Shown: positions 44,301-52,497 of the stretch, piece after piece
How the letters are laid out: each line of letters begins with the position of its first letter
Position numbering within the stretch: the first letter of the stretch is position 1
From: Nocardia bovistercoris
GTDB lineage: Bacteria > Actinomycetota > Actinomycetes > Mycobacteriales > Mycobacteriaceae
Length of the DNA stretch: 64,000 nt
Direction of reading: 5' to 3'
NCBI RefSeq assembly: GCF_015674855.1
Contig: NZ_JADMLG010000008.1
Coordinates: forward strand, 334,797 to 398,796
Position numbers and translations under genes: made by a program
The notes under the pieces: generated by a model
What the model was told of the DNA's origin: nothing
What the model saw: only the letters and a program-made list of their open reading frames with translations
Database searches by the model: none

Positions 44301-45857
44301 CTGACCGGTGCGGCGGGGTTGGAGTCCGGTGTTTCCGGTGGTGTCGGGGTCGTGGGGCAAGTGGCCTCGGACGTGCAGGCCGGGCTCGGGGCCGCGGGAC
44401 AGGTTTCCTCCGGTTTGGAGACTGGGCTCGGTGGGGTCGGGGGGTTCGCTTCCGGTGTCGGGGGCGAGGTTTCTTCGGGTCTGGGTGCTGCGCTCGGTGG
44501 AGCCGAGCAGGCTTCGTCGGGGCTGGAGGCCGGTCTCGGTGGTGTGGGTCAGGCTTCCTCGGGCGCGACCGCCGGAGTCGGAGAGTTCGCTTCCGGTGTC
44601 GGCGGGCAGGTTTCGTCGGGGCTGGAAGCCGGACTCGGTGGCGCGGGGGTGGTTGCTTCGGGCTTGGAAACGGGACTCGTGGGGGCAGGGCAGGTTTCGT
44701 CAGGTTTGGAGGCCGGTATCGGTGGCGCCGGGCAGGTCTCTTCAGGATTGGGTACCGGGCTCGGCAGCGCTGGGCATCTCGCCTCCGGGGTTGGCGCTGG
44801 TATCGGTGGTCAGGTCACCTCGGGTTTGGAGACCGGTATTGCCGGTGCAGGCCAGGTGGGGTCCGGACTTGAAGCCGGACTCGGTGGTGCGGGGGAGTTC
44901 GCTTCGGGTGTGGGAGCAGGCGTCGGCGGTCAAGTTTCGTCGGGGCTGGATGCGGGTCTCGGTGGCGCCGGTCAGGTTTCGACAGGTTTGGAGACGGGTC
45001 TCGGTGGTGCGGGTCAGGTTTCGTCGGGTCTGGGAACCGGGCTCGGTGGTGTCGGGCAGGTGGCGTCCGAGATCGGCGGTAGTGGGCAGTTTGTTTCCGG
45101 TGCGGCAGCTGGTGTCGGAGGACAGGTTTCGTCGGGTCTGGAGTCCGGGTTCGGTGGCGCCGGACACGTCAGTTCGGCTCTGGATGCAGGGCTCGCGGGC
45201 GCCGGTGAGGTTTCCACGGGTTTGGAGACGGGTCTCGGTGGTGCGGGTCAGGTTTCGTCGGGATTGGAAGCCGGGCTCGGTGGTGTCGGGCAGGTGGCGT
45301 CCGAGATCGGCGGTAGTGGGCAGTTCGCTTCGGGTGTGGGAGCTGGTGTAGGAGGACAGGTCACCTCGGGTCTGGAGTCCGGGTTCGGTGGCGCCGGACA
45401 CGTCAGTTCGGCTCTGGATGCAGGGCTCGCGGGCGCCGGTGAGGTTTCCACGGGTTTGGAGACGGGTCTCGGTGGCGCCGGTCAGGTTTCGTCGGGACTG
45501 GAGTCCGGGATCGGTGGTGCGGGACAGTTCGGCTCCGGCGTCGGCGGTCAGGTTTCCTCGGGGCTGGAGTCGGGAATCGATGCGGGGCACAGTGTGTCGA
45601 GCGGTTTCGAATCGAGTGGGACCGCGCAGGCGGCGGGTGGGGCCGAATCGAGCGGGGCGGCGCATGTTGGTGGCGGCGAATTCGGGTCGGGGGCTTTGAC
45701 CTCGACGGCTGATACCTGGTCCGCGCTGGATGTTTCGAGCGCGTTCGGGTCGGGGTTGGAGTCCTCGGCGGGCGGGTCGGAGTTGTTCGGCGCCCATGAC
45801 GCGGGCGGCGACGCGGGGGCGGGCGCCGATCTTTCGGGCGACGCTTTCCTGCATTGA
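41364..45857 (+). CDS. iniB: Giant IniB-like Gly/Ala-repeat protein
   Basis: ATG 41364 has AGGAGACGATCACG upstream. The first ~75 residues are the IniB N-terminal domain (MTPNAILEFILSLLRDREAALNYCAAPEQALAAAGL, then VTPEDIAAVAPMVAES). The remaining ~1,400 residues are two repeat zones. Zone one (to about 985) has units of GLGAGLSGA-x-x-AA-x-DLG type; zone two (about 985-1400) has GLGGAGQVSSGLE-type units. Mycobacterial IniB is 479 residues, so this is about three times longer. There is no signal peptide. It heads iniB-iniA-iniC. In mycobacteria iniBAC responds to cell-wall inhibitors. Its physical role is unknown; the repeats suggest a filament or surface protein. Confidence 0.85.
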   Translation: MTPNAILEFILSLLRDREAALNYCAAPEQALAAAGLSAVTPEDIAAVAPMVAESALVTGGSQLPAIIAAGGNAAAAAAVGAGAAAATNAGIGLGAAGQSGADISLNGDTGIDLDVSSGFDTAIGAGLQAGADLGATIGAGLGAGLEAGLGALAGLGAAIGLGGSTDIDTGLNTPTDISAGLDLDGAAEAAADLGANLTGALDTTAGAAADLGAGLSGAAGAATSAGAGLTGALEGAVGAAGGLGAGLSGALSGAAGAATDLSTGLTGALDGAVGAAGGLGAGLSGAAGAASDLSTGLTGAFDGAVGAATGLGAGLTGAAGAATDLGADLTGALNGTVGAASGLGVGLSGVAGAASDLGADLTGALDGTLGAASGVGAGLSGALDGAAGSATDLDTGLSGAVGAASGLGAGLTGALDGTVGAGTDLGVGLSGAAEAATGVGAGLTGALGGAVDAATDLSAAASGALGGSLAGATDAAADLGANFSGAAATAADATAGIDTSLTAAVGTAADLGAGLGADAAGAVDTAVGFGADLTDVVSGTAEVATGLGADLSAGASGAVDTATGLGAGLSAGASGAVDAAAGLGAGLSGAASGAADAAASLGGGLSGAVDSAVDLGGDLTAATELGADLSAGASGAVDAAAGLGAGLSGAASGAADAAASLGGGLSGAVDSAADLGGGLTAATGFGAELTGAVDTASGLGAGVAADLGAGLTGATETAVDLGGAVGGAADAVTGFGADLSGAVDAAAGFGADIGGAASGATGVAASLGGDLSGALDAAADATGGLGAVADLGTDLTGAADATAALGAGLTGGAADAAAGLGAGLTGSAVGAVDAAAGLGAEAGAGLGAGLNTGVAGAVDAAGGLGAGLGGAVDAATNLGGVADIGAGLGSDLGGAASVGAGAAAPLGGDLSGAVDSAVDLGGGVAGSTGLGADLGGAVSGVSGAAASVGGGLSGAVGAAAESAVDATGGLAAAADLGADLTGAAGLESGVSGGVGVVGQVASDVQAGLGAAGQVSSGLETGLGGVGGFASGVGGEVSSGLGAALGGAEQASSGLEAGLGGVGQASSGATAGVGEFASGVGGQVSSGLEAGLGGAGVVASGLETGLVGAGQVSSGLEAGIGGAGQVSSGLGTGLGSAGHLASGVGAGIGGQVTSGLETGIAGAGQVGSGLEAGLGGAGEFASGVGAGVGGQVSSGLDAGLGGAGQVSTGLETGLGGAGQVSSGLGTGLGGVGQVASEIGGSGQFVSGAAAGVGGQVSSGLESGFGGAGHVSSALDAGLAGAGEVSTGLETGLGGAGQVSSGLEAGLGGVGQVASEIGGSGQFASGVGAGVGGQVTSGLESGFGGAGHVSSALDAGLAGAGEVSTGLETGLGGAGQVSSGLESGIGGAGQFGSGVGGQVSSGLESGIDAGHSVSSGFESSGTAQAAGGAESSGAAHVGGGEFGSGALTSTADTWSALDVSSAFGSGLESSAGGSELFGAHDAGGDAGAGADLSGDAFLH
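44991..45458 (+). repeat. Two near-identical 234-bp units in the iniB 3' part
   Basis: GAGACGGGTCTCGGTGG recurs at 44991, 45225 and 45459, and the intervening 234-base (78-codon) blocks are nearly identical, including TCTGGAGTCCGGGTTCGG at 45137 and 45371. This is a recent in-frame tandem duplication. Confidence 0.85.
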
Positions 45858-45874
45858 GAGGAGCCGGATCCGCA

Positions 45875-47761
45875 ATGGGGACACCCGCAACCACCACCGC
45901 TCGCGTACCGCTGGTTTCGGTGCTCGAGGAGACGATCGTCGCGGCGCGTGCGGCTCGCCGCGACGATCTGGTCGCCCGCTTGGACGCGGCGGCGGCCAGG
46001 GTTCGTGATCCGCGGCGGCGGATCGTCGTCGCCGGTCAGGTCGATCAGGGCAAGAGTCGTTTCGTGAACGCGCTGCTCGATGTCGATATCTGCCCGGTCG
46101 GCGACGATACGACCACCGTCGCGCCGATGCGTCTGATGTCGGGGGAGTCGGCGCGCGCCGAACTGGTGCTCGCCGAACCTCGGGACGGCGCGGCGGAGAC
46201 GCGGGTCGAGGTGCCGATCGGCGATATCGCTTCGGTCGCTTCCCGTTCCGACTTGACGCAGGGTCGCCGGATTCTGCGGTGGGAACTGCAGTTGCCGAAT
46301 CCGCTGCTCGCCGACGGCATCGTGCTCGTCGACACTCCTGGTGTCGGCGGGCACGGCACGGCGGGCGCGTCAGGTGTGCTCGGGGTGGCGCAGTCCGCGG
46401 ACGCCGTGCTCGTGGTGACGGACGCGTCCACCGAGATCACCGCACCGGAGCTGACGTTCCTGCGTCAGGTGCGCGAACTGTGTCCGACGGTGGCGGTGCT
46501 GCTCACCAAGATCGACCTGTACCCGCATTGGCGGCGGGTGCACGAGGCCGATGTCGCGCACCTCGCGGCGGCGGGCCTCGACGTGCCGATCATTCCGGTG
46601 TCGGCGCTGTTGCGCACGCACGCGCTGCGACTCCAGGACGCGCAGTTGGGCCTCGAATCGGGGTACGGCACGCTGTACCAGTTCCTGCGCGAGCAGGTGG
46701 TCGCCCGCGACCAGGCGGCGACGGCGCGCGCGGTGGCGGGCGATATCCATTCCGCCGCAGAGCATCTGGCGTTGGCGCTGGGCAGCGAACTGGTCGCGTT
46801 GCGCGATCCGAAGCAGGGTGCGGCCGCGATCGAGGAGTTGCGGGCCGCGCGCGGTTCCGCGGATCAGTTGCAGCGCCGGACGGCGGCGTGGCAGCAGACG
46901 CTCGCGGACGGGATCACCGATCTGGCGGGCGATGTCGACCACGATCTGCGGGACCGGTTGCGCGGCATCGCGCGCACGGGCGAGGAATGGATCGACGAGA
47001 ACGATCCCGGCCGCAACTGGGAACAGATCGCCGAATGGCTCACCGGCACGGTCGACAACGCCATCGCCGACAACCTGCTGTGGACGCATCGGCGCGCGGT
47101 GGCGCTCGCCGAACGGGTCGCCGAGCATTTCAGTGCGGTCGGCGCGGCCGAACTACCCGATGTGCGCACCGATCTGGACGGCGAATCCCGTTGTGGTAAA
47201 GGCACTCTCGCCGACCTGGAGCCGGACATCGGATTCGGCAGCAAGATGCTCGTCGGCATGCGCGGCTCCTACGGCGGCATCCTCATGGTCGGGCTCGCGA
47301 GCACGTTCGCGGGTCTGGCGATGCTGAATCCGATTTCGATCGGCGCTGGTGTCATCGTGGGCGGCAAGGCTTTCCGCGACGACAAGCAGGCGCGGTTGGC
47401 GCGCCGCCGCAACGAGGCGAAGACGGCGGTGCGCAGGTTCGTCGATGATGTGGCGTTCCAGGCGGCGAAGGAGTCCAAGGACCGCTTGCACCGAATCCAC
47501 CGCGCACTGCGCGACCACTACGCGGGCGTGGCCGAGCGCAGCGTGCGTTCCATCGACGATTCGCTGCGCGCCGCGCAGGAAGCGGCGTCGCTGGAGAACG
47601 CCCGACGCGACGAACGCGTCCAGGTGTTGGAGCGGCAGTTGCGCGCGGTCGCGGAGCTGCGCCGCTACGCCGACGCGATGCGCGCGGCCGCGGATGGGGT
47701 CGGTGGAGGCGGCGGCGTCCGGAGCGGCGGCGCTGATCAGGAAGGCGGCGAGAGTGCGTGA
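45875..47761 (+). CDS. iniA: Dynamin-like GTPase IniA
   Basis: ATG 45875 follows an AGGAG site; the 628-residue protein has a dynamin-like G domain. G1 is GQVDQGKS (54-61), G2 is the DTTTV Thr region, G3 is LVDTPGVGG and G4 is LTKIDLYP. A long helical stalk follows, with a hydrophobic paddle-like segment (GSYGGILMVGLASTFAGLAMLNPISIGAGVIVGG) and a heptad-rich C-terminus. Mycobacterial IniA is a bacterial dynamin-like protein that remodels membranes and supports drug tolerance. It follows iniB by 17 bases and is part of the same transcript. Confidence 0.92.
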   Translation: MGTPATTTARVPLVSVLEETIVAARAARRDDLVARLDAAAARVRDPRRRIVVAGQVDQGKSRFVNALLDVDICPVGDDTTTVAPMRLMSGESARAELVLAEPRDGAAETRVEVPIGDIASVASRSDLTQGRRILRWELQLPNPLLADGIVLVDTPGVGGHGTAGASGVLGVAQSADAVLVVTDASTEITAPELTFLRQVRELCPTVAVLLTKIDLYPHWRRVHEADVAHLAAAGLDVPIIPVSALLRTHALRLQDAQLGLESGYGTLYQFLREQVVARDQAATARAVAGDIHSAAEHLALALGSELVALRDPKQGAAAIEELRAARGSADQLQRRTAAWQQTLADGITDLAGDVDHDLRDRLRGIARTGEEWIDENDPGRNWEQIAEWLTGTVDNAIADNLLWTHRRAVALAERVAEHFSAVGAAELPDVRTDLDGESRCGKGTLADLEPDIGFGSKMLVGMRGSYGGILMVGLASTFAGLAMLNPISIGAGVIVGGKAFRDDKQARLARRRNEAKTAVRRFVDDVAFQAAKESKDRLHRIHRALRDHYAGVAERSVRSIDDSLRAAQEAASLENARRDERVQVLERQLRAVAELRRYADAMRAAADGVGGGGGVRSGGADQEGGESA

Positions 47762-48119
47762 GGCGGCACTGATCAGAAGGTGAAGTGGATCGAGGAGGCA
47801 GCCGGGGCCGAGCGGCGGCGTTGATCAGGAATCTATGCGGACGAGGAAGGCGGCGCCGAACAGGAGACTGCATGAACGTAGGTCGTGGCGTTCACCAGCC
47901 TGCGGTGTAGACCAGCCTGCGGTGTGCATCGGGCTGTGGTGCGGACCGGGCTGCGGCGTCGACCACGAATCGGTGCGGCGACGTGGGTGAAGGAGCAGCG
48001 TGCGCGAGGCGGTGGCGCTGATCGGCGTCCCGCGTGGGGCAGGGCGGCGGTGTGGATGAGGGCGGTATCGATCGGGTAGCTCGACGTGCGAACGGTAATC
48101 GCGCCGGTACGGTAACTGC
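47762..48119. other. Spacer between iniA and iniC with degenerate repeats
   Basis: No gene is supported. The sequence carries scattered copies of GGCGGCGCTGATCAG-like words (near 47727, 47760, 47813 and 48008) and a tandem ACCAGCCTGCGGTGT at 47894-47908 and 47911-47925. An adjacent-gene spacer this long is unusual in an otherwise compact operon. Confidence 0.5.
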
Positions 48120-49622
48120 GTGACAACTGGGACCGGGACCGTGCCGGGTATCGTCGCGCGGGCGCATCGTCTGGTCGGATTCGCCCGCGCCGAGTTCGCG
48201 CGCGAGCCGCGAGCGCGGGCACTGCTCGCCGATTGCACGGCCCGCCTCGATCAACCGTTGCGGGTGGCGTTGGCGGGTTCGTTGAAGGCCGGCAAGTCGA
48301 CGCTGTTGAATTCGTTGGTCGGGCAGGACATCGCGCCGACGGACGCGACGGAGTGCACCAGGGTGGTGACCTGGTACCGGCACGGTGCCACCCCGAACGT
48401 GACGGCGTTCGCACCCGACGGCCGCGCCGCGAACGTGGTGGTTCGCCGCGGCGCGAGCAGCGGCCTCACCTTCGATCTGGACGGTCTGAACTGGGGTGTG
48501 CCCGGTCCGCGTGAGGTGGATCACCTCGAGGTCGGTTGGCCCGCCGCGGCGTTGGCGCACACCACGATCATCGACACTCCCGGCACGTCGTCGCTGTCGC
48601 GCGAGGTGTCGGTGCGCACGTCCCGGTTGTTGACTCCGGACGCGGCCGACGGTGTGGCTTTGCCCGGCGCGGACGCGGTGGTGTATCTACTACGTCGCTT
48701 GGACGCGACCGATATCGACTTCTTGGAGCGGATCGGTTCCCGCGCCGACGGGAGCGGTCCGCTCGGGGTGATCGGCGTGGTGTCGCGGGCCGACGAGATC
48801 GGCGCCGGGCGGATCGACGCGCTGCATTCGGCGCGTGAGGTCGCGGCGCGTTTCGCGGGCGAGTTGGAGCGAACCGGGTTGTGCCAGGCGGTGATTCCGG
48901 TGGCGGGTTTGTTGGCTTTCGCCGCCGCGACGCTGCGTCAGCAGGAGTACGACGCTTTCGAGGCGTTGGCGCGGGTCCCGGTGGACGATCTCGCGGCCGC
49001 GTTGCTGTCGGCGGACCGTTTCGCCCGCCCGGATATCGCGTTGCCGGTGGCGCCGGAGTTGCGCGCGCGGCTCGCGGATCGTTTCGGCATTTTCGGAATC
49101 CGTATGGCGGTCACCTTGATTCGGCTCGGGGTGCGGGATTCTTCGGCGCTGGCCGCCGAGTTGACCGAACGCAGCGGTGTCGACGAACTGCGTTCGGTCC
49201 TCGATGTGCAGTTCGCGCAGCGCGCCGACCAGTTGAAGGCGCATTCGGCGCTGTCCGCGCTGGCCACGGTGTTGGCGGCGTATCCGGGCGGCGCGGCGGA
49301 CCGGCTGCTGCCCGAGGTGCGCGCGCTGCTCGCCGACGTGCACGGTTTCGCGGAGCTGCGCCTGCTCGGTCGGCTGCGCACCGACGAATTGGCTCTGCCC
49401 GCGGCGGATCTGGCCGAATTGCACCGGTTGATCGGCGGGTCGGGGGTCGCCACCCACGTGCGGCTCGGTATCGCTCCCGACGCGTCCTCGGCCGAGCGGC
49501 ACGCACGCGCGGTGGCCGCGGTCCGCAAGTGGCGTGATCGCGCCCGTCATCCGCTTGCCGACCAGTTCACCCGGACGGCCTGTCTGACCGCGGCCCGCAG
49601 CGCGGAAGGCGTCCTTGGCTGA
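48120..49622 (+). CDS. iniC: Dynamin-like GTPase IniC
   Basis: The 500-residue protein starts at GTG 48120. G1 is GSLKAGKST (53-61), G2 lies in APTDATECTRVVTWY, G3 is IDTPGTSS and G4 is VVSRADEIG. The C-terminal half is helical and lacks the hydrophobic paddle segment seen in IniA. Length and layout match mycobacterial IniC, which is encoded next to IniA and thought to work with it. The 358-base gap to iniA is longer than expected for simple cotranscription. Confidence 0.9.
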   Translation: MTTGTGTVPGIVARAHRLVGFARAEFAREPRARALLADCTARLDQPLRVALAGSLKAGKSTLLNSLVGQDIAPTDATECTRVVTWYRHGATPNVTAFAPDGRAANVVVRRGASSGLTFDLDGLNWGVPGPREVDHLEVGWPAAALAHTTIIDTPGTSSLSREVSVRTSRLLTPDAADGVALPGADAVVYLLRRLDATDIDFLERIGSRADGSGPLGVIGVVSRADEIGAGRIDALHSAREVAARFAGELERTGLCQAVIPVAGLLAFAAATLRQQEYDAFEALARVPVDDLAAALLSADRFARPDIALPVAPELRARLADRFGIFGIRMAVTLIRLGVRDSSALAAELTERSGVDELRSVLDVQFAQRADQLKAHSALSALATVLAAYPGGAADRLLPEVRALLADVHGFAELRLLGRLRTDELALPAADLAELHRLIGGSGVATHVRLGIAPDASSAERHARAVAAVRKWRDRARHPLADQFTRTACLTAARSAEGVLG

Positions 49623-49686
49623 CCTGCGTCGTTCACGCGAATCCGGGTAGGCGGACGCTGGAGGTTACCGAGCCCTGGAGGTTGTG

Positions 49687-50331
49687 ATGACCGAGCGTGC
49701 GGTTGTCGAAGAGTTGCTGGACACCGCAGGCCGGACCTATGCCGAGGAGGCGGGCATCGCGCTGGCGAACAAGCCCGCCCCGCTGTTCCAGCTGCTGATG
49801 ATGACGGAACTGTTGAGTAAACCGATCTCGGCGTCGCTCGCGGTCGGCGCGGCCAAGGAACTGGTCGGCGGCGGTTATCGAACACCGCGGCGGGTCGCGG
49901 ACGCCGAACGGCAGGAACTGGTGGACGCCCTCGGCCGCGGACACTACCGCCGCTACGACGAGAGCACCGCCACCAACCTCGGCGAACTCGCGACGGCCGT
50001 CCTCGAACGCTACGACGGCGACCTGCGCGAACTGGGCGAGGAAGCCGAACACGACACCGCCCGCGCCGCCCGCCTGCTCCGCGAGTTCAAAGGCATCGGC
50101 CCAACCGGAAGCGACATCTTCCTACGCGAAGTTCAAGACATCTGGCCCTGGTCATCCCCTTATTTCGACGACCGCGCCCGCCGCGGCGCCGCCCGCGTCG
50201 GCCTCCCGGACGACCCAGCCCGCCTCGGCGCTCTTGCCCCACACCGCCGAGCGGCCCTTGCCGCCGCCCTCGTGCGCGTCGGCCTGGACGAAGACCTCGC
50301 CGAACGCATCCATGCCGCTGCACCCGAATGA
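49687..50331 (+). CDS. HhH endonuclease III-like protein
   Basis: The 214-residue helical protein resembles the small actinobacterial endonuclease-type family: a helical N-terminal half (LFQLLMMTELLSKPISASLAVGAAKELV), YRRYDESTATNLGELA, and a helix-hairpin-helix-like REFKGIGPTGSDIFLREVQDIWPW. There is no Fe-S Cys cluster and no clear catalytic Lys, so base-excision activity is uncertain. ATG 49687 is preferred because GGAGG lies at 49678. It sits between iniC and the convergent efflux gene and is likely unrelated to ini. Confidence 0.7.
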   Translation: MTERAVVEELLDTAGRTYAEEAGIALANKPAPLFQLLMMTELLSKPISASLAVGAAKELVGGGYRTPRRVADAERQELVDALGRGHYRRYDESTATNLGELATAVLERYDGDLRELGEEAEHDTARAARLLREFKGIGPTGSDIFLREVQDIWPWSSPYFDDRARRGAARVGLPDDPARLGALAPHRRAALAAALVRVGLDEDLAERIHAAAPE

Positions 50332-50410
50332 GCCGAGAAGGCCCGCCGAAGCATGGAAGTTCGCCGCTGCAACCGGCCCCGGTCGGCGCTGGAGACCGGG
50401 GCCGGGCGGA

Positions 50411-50713
50411 TCACCGCGGTTCGCGTAGCGCCGGTATGACGACGTCGCGAAGGAAAGTGCGCACGTCTCGACCTGCCCGCCGCGCCTCGAGCACCCCGAC
50501 TTCGTTCCGCTGCGCGCTGTCCTTCACTTTCGTCCGCGCGGGTTCTTCGATACCGCCACCGATCAGGACGGTGTCGTAGCGTCCGGTGTCGAGAGCGGTG
50601 ACCGCGTCGTGGTCGCTGGTGACTCCGTCGACCGTGCAGCCCTGTTCGCGGAGGTGGGCGAGCGCATCGTCGACGACGCGTCGGCTGCCGCCGAGGATCA
50701 GCAGTGTTTTCAT
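50411..50713 (-). CDS. Small Rossmann-like hypothetical protein coupled to efflux pump
   Basis: The 100-residue protein (MKTLLILGGSRRVVDDALAHLREQGCTVDGVTSDHDAVTALDTGRYDTVLIGGGI) looks like an alternating beta/alpha sheet with a Gly-rich first turn, reminiscent of response-regulator receivers or NAD folds, but the phosphoacceptor Asp pattern is incomplete. Its ATG overlaps the stop of the MFS gene by four bases, so it is translationally coupled. It may be an accessory protein of the exporter. Function is unknown. Confidence 0.55.
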   Translation of the reverse strand: MKTLLILGGSRRVVDDALAHLREQGCTVDGVTSDHDAVTALDTGRYDTVLIGGGIEEPARTKVKDSAQRNEVGVLEARRAGRDVRTFLRDVVIPALREPR

Positions 50714-52404
50714 ACGCTCACCGGTTCGGGTCCGATTTCGTCGATGTCGAAGTCGTGTTCCTCGAGCCGGGCGTCGCGGGGCAGTGCCAGGAATCCGAGG
50801 GCGACCAGGAGAAGGAGTCCGATGCCCCAGCCGAGGGTGTGACGGAAGGTGTGGGCGAAGTTGACCGCGTTGGCCTCGGCGCCCGCGTCGGACAGTAGTT
50901 GGTTCAGTTGGTTGTCGGGTCCGCTTGTGGTGCGGCAACTTTCGGGGACGGCGGCGGGATCGAGTTGGGCCGAGCGGTCTTGCACGCAGGCGCGGAATCG
51001 GGCGATGATCTGGTCCTGGGCAGGCGCCGGGACGCCCGCGGTGACCAGTTCGGCTCGGATGCCGGGGGTGACCGCTTCGACTCCGCGCGCCGAATCGTGG
51101 TCGAGTTGGGTGAAGAAGACGACGCCGACGAGGGCGACGCCGAGCGCGGTGCCGAGTTGCTGTCCGGTGTTGAGCAGCCCGGATGCCGCGCCCGCTTCGC
51201 TCGCTGGCACCTGCCCGAGCAGCAGGTCGATGGTGGGGGCGACGATCATCCCGAAGCCGATGCCGGTGAGCAGGAGCGGGGCGATCATCTGCGGGGAGGT
51301 GGCGTCGGCGCCGTAGTGGCCCGCCAGCCAGCCGTAGTAACCGAATCCGGCCGCGTTCACGAGACCGCCGAGGATCAGTACCCGCCTGCCGAATCGGGGG
51401 GCGAGCACGCTCACCGAGGTGCCTGCGCCGATGCCCGCGCCGACGGCGAACAGGACGGCGGTGAGTCCGGCGCGCATCGGGCTCCAGCCGAGTCCGGCTT
51501 GCATGTACAGGGTCCAGACCAGGAAGAATCCGCCGAGTCCGATCCAGAACAGCAGCCAGCTGCCGAGTCCGACGGCGAACGGTCGGGAGCGGAACAGGTC
51601 GAGGTCGATCAGCGGTGATCCGGCGGTGCGCGCCCGGCGTCGTTCGTAGGCGACGAAGGCGGCGAAGGTGAGGGCGGCGGCCGCGATCATGGCGAAGGTC
51701 CACGCGGGCCAGTCGAGTCGGCGGCCTTCGGTGAGCGGGTAGACCAGCAGCATGATCGCGCCGATGGCGAGCGCCATGCCGACGAAGTCGAGGCGGGGCG
51801 GCGCGGGTGAGCGGGAGTCTTTCATGACGATCGCGGCGGCGACGAATCCGATGATGCCGATGGGGATGTTGACCAGGAAGATGGGCCGCCACGACAGGTC
51901 GAAGAGGTTCCATTCCACGAGCAGTCCGCCGAGGGAGAGCCCGACCGCCGCGGCCGAGCCGCCGACGCCGCTGTAGATCGCGACGGCTTTGGCGCGTTCG
52001 GATTTCGGGAAGGTGGTGCGGATGATGGCGAGGGTCTGCGGGACCATCAGCGCGGCCATCGCGCCTTGGGCGAAGCGCGCGCCGATGAGCATGCTCGCGT
52101 CGCCGCTGAGTCCACAGGCGGCGGAGGCGACGGTGAATCCGGCTATGCCGACAAGGAATACGCGTTTGCGTCCGTAGATGTCGCCGAGCCGCCCGCCGGT
52201 GACGAGGACCGCGGCGAAGGCGAGTACGTAGGCGGCGATGATCCATTCGAGTTGGGAGTATTCGGCGCGCAGGTCGTTCTGGATGCTCGGGGCGGCGACA
52301 TTGACGATGGTGACGTCGAGCAGGTCCATGAAGCCCGCGGCCAGGACGACGGCGAAGGCGATCCAGCGGCGCGGGTCGCCGGTGTTCTCGTGGTCGGGTT
52401 CCAC
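50710..52404 (-). CDS. MFS efflux transporter, DHA2 (EmrB/QacA) type
   Basis: The protein has about 564 residues from GTG 52404 (AAGAGA upstream) and about 14 membrane helices. Helix one carries LLDVTIVNVAAPSIQNDL, with the DHA2-type Asp, followed by GGRLGDIYGRKRVFLVGIAGF (motif A), ARFAQGAMAALMVPQTLAII (motif B region) and LGGLLVEWN. DHA2 proteins export drugs, dyes or antibiotics by proton antiport. A MarR gene is divergent and its operator overlaps the promoters. The substrate is unknown. An extracytoplasmic loop near 445-500 has two Cys (FRACVQDRS, PESCRTTS). Confidence 0.9.
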   Translation of the reverse strand: MEPDHENTGDPRRWIAFAVVLAAGFMDLLDVTIVNVAAPSIQNDLRAEYSQLEWIIAAYVLAFAAVLVTGGRLGDIYGRKRVFLVGIAGFTVASAACGLSGDASMLIGARFAQGAMAALMVPQTLAIIRTTFPKSERAKAVAIYSGVGGSAAAVGLSLGGLLVEWNLFDLSWRPIFLVNIPIGIIGFVAAAIVMKDSRSPAPPRLDFVGMALAIGAIMLLVYPLTEGRRLDWPAWTFAMIAAAALTFAAFVAYERRRARTAGSPLIDLDLFRSRPFAVGLGSWLLFWIGLGGFFLVWTLYMQAGLGWSPMRAGLTAVLFAVGAGIGAGTSVSVLAPRFGRRVLILGGLVNAAGFGYYGWLAGHYGADATSPQMIAPLLLTGIGFGMIVAPTIDLLLGQVPASEAGAASGLLNTGQQLGTALGVALVGVVFFTQLDHDSARGVEAVTPGIRAELVTAGVPAPAQDQIIARFRACVQDRSAQLDPAAVPESCRTTSGPDNQLNQLLSDAGAEANAVNFAHTFRHTLGWGIGLLLLVALGFLALPRDARLEEHDFDIDEIGPEPVSV

Positions 52405-52463
52405 GGCGATCTCTTTTCGGTTCGGTGGAAGGTGATGCCCCAAACTATGCACCTATAGTGATT

Positions 52464-52492
52464 ATCAAGCAAGATGGCAATCAAACAAGGTG
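52464..52492. promoter_or_regulatory. MarR-type direct repeat operator between efflux and marR genes
   Basis: ATCAAGCAAGATG (52464-52476) and ATCAAACAAGGTG (52480-52492) form an imperfect direct repeat with a 16-base period in the divergent gap, overlapping the likely promoters of both genes. Autoregulation by the MarR protein is inferred. Confidence 0.55.
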
Positions 52493-52497
52493 CTCAG

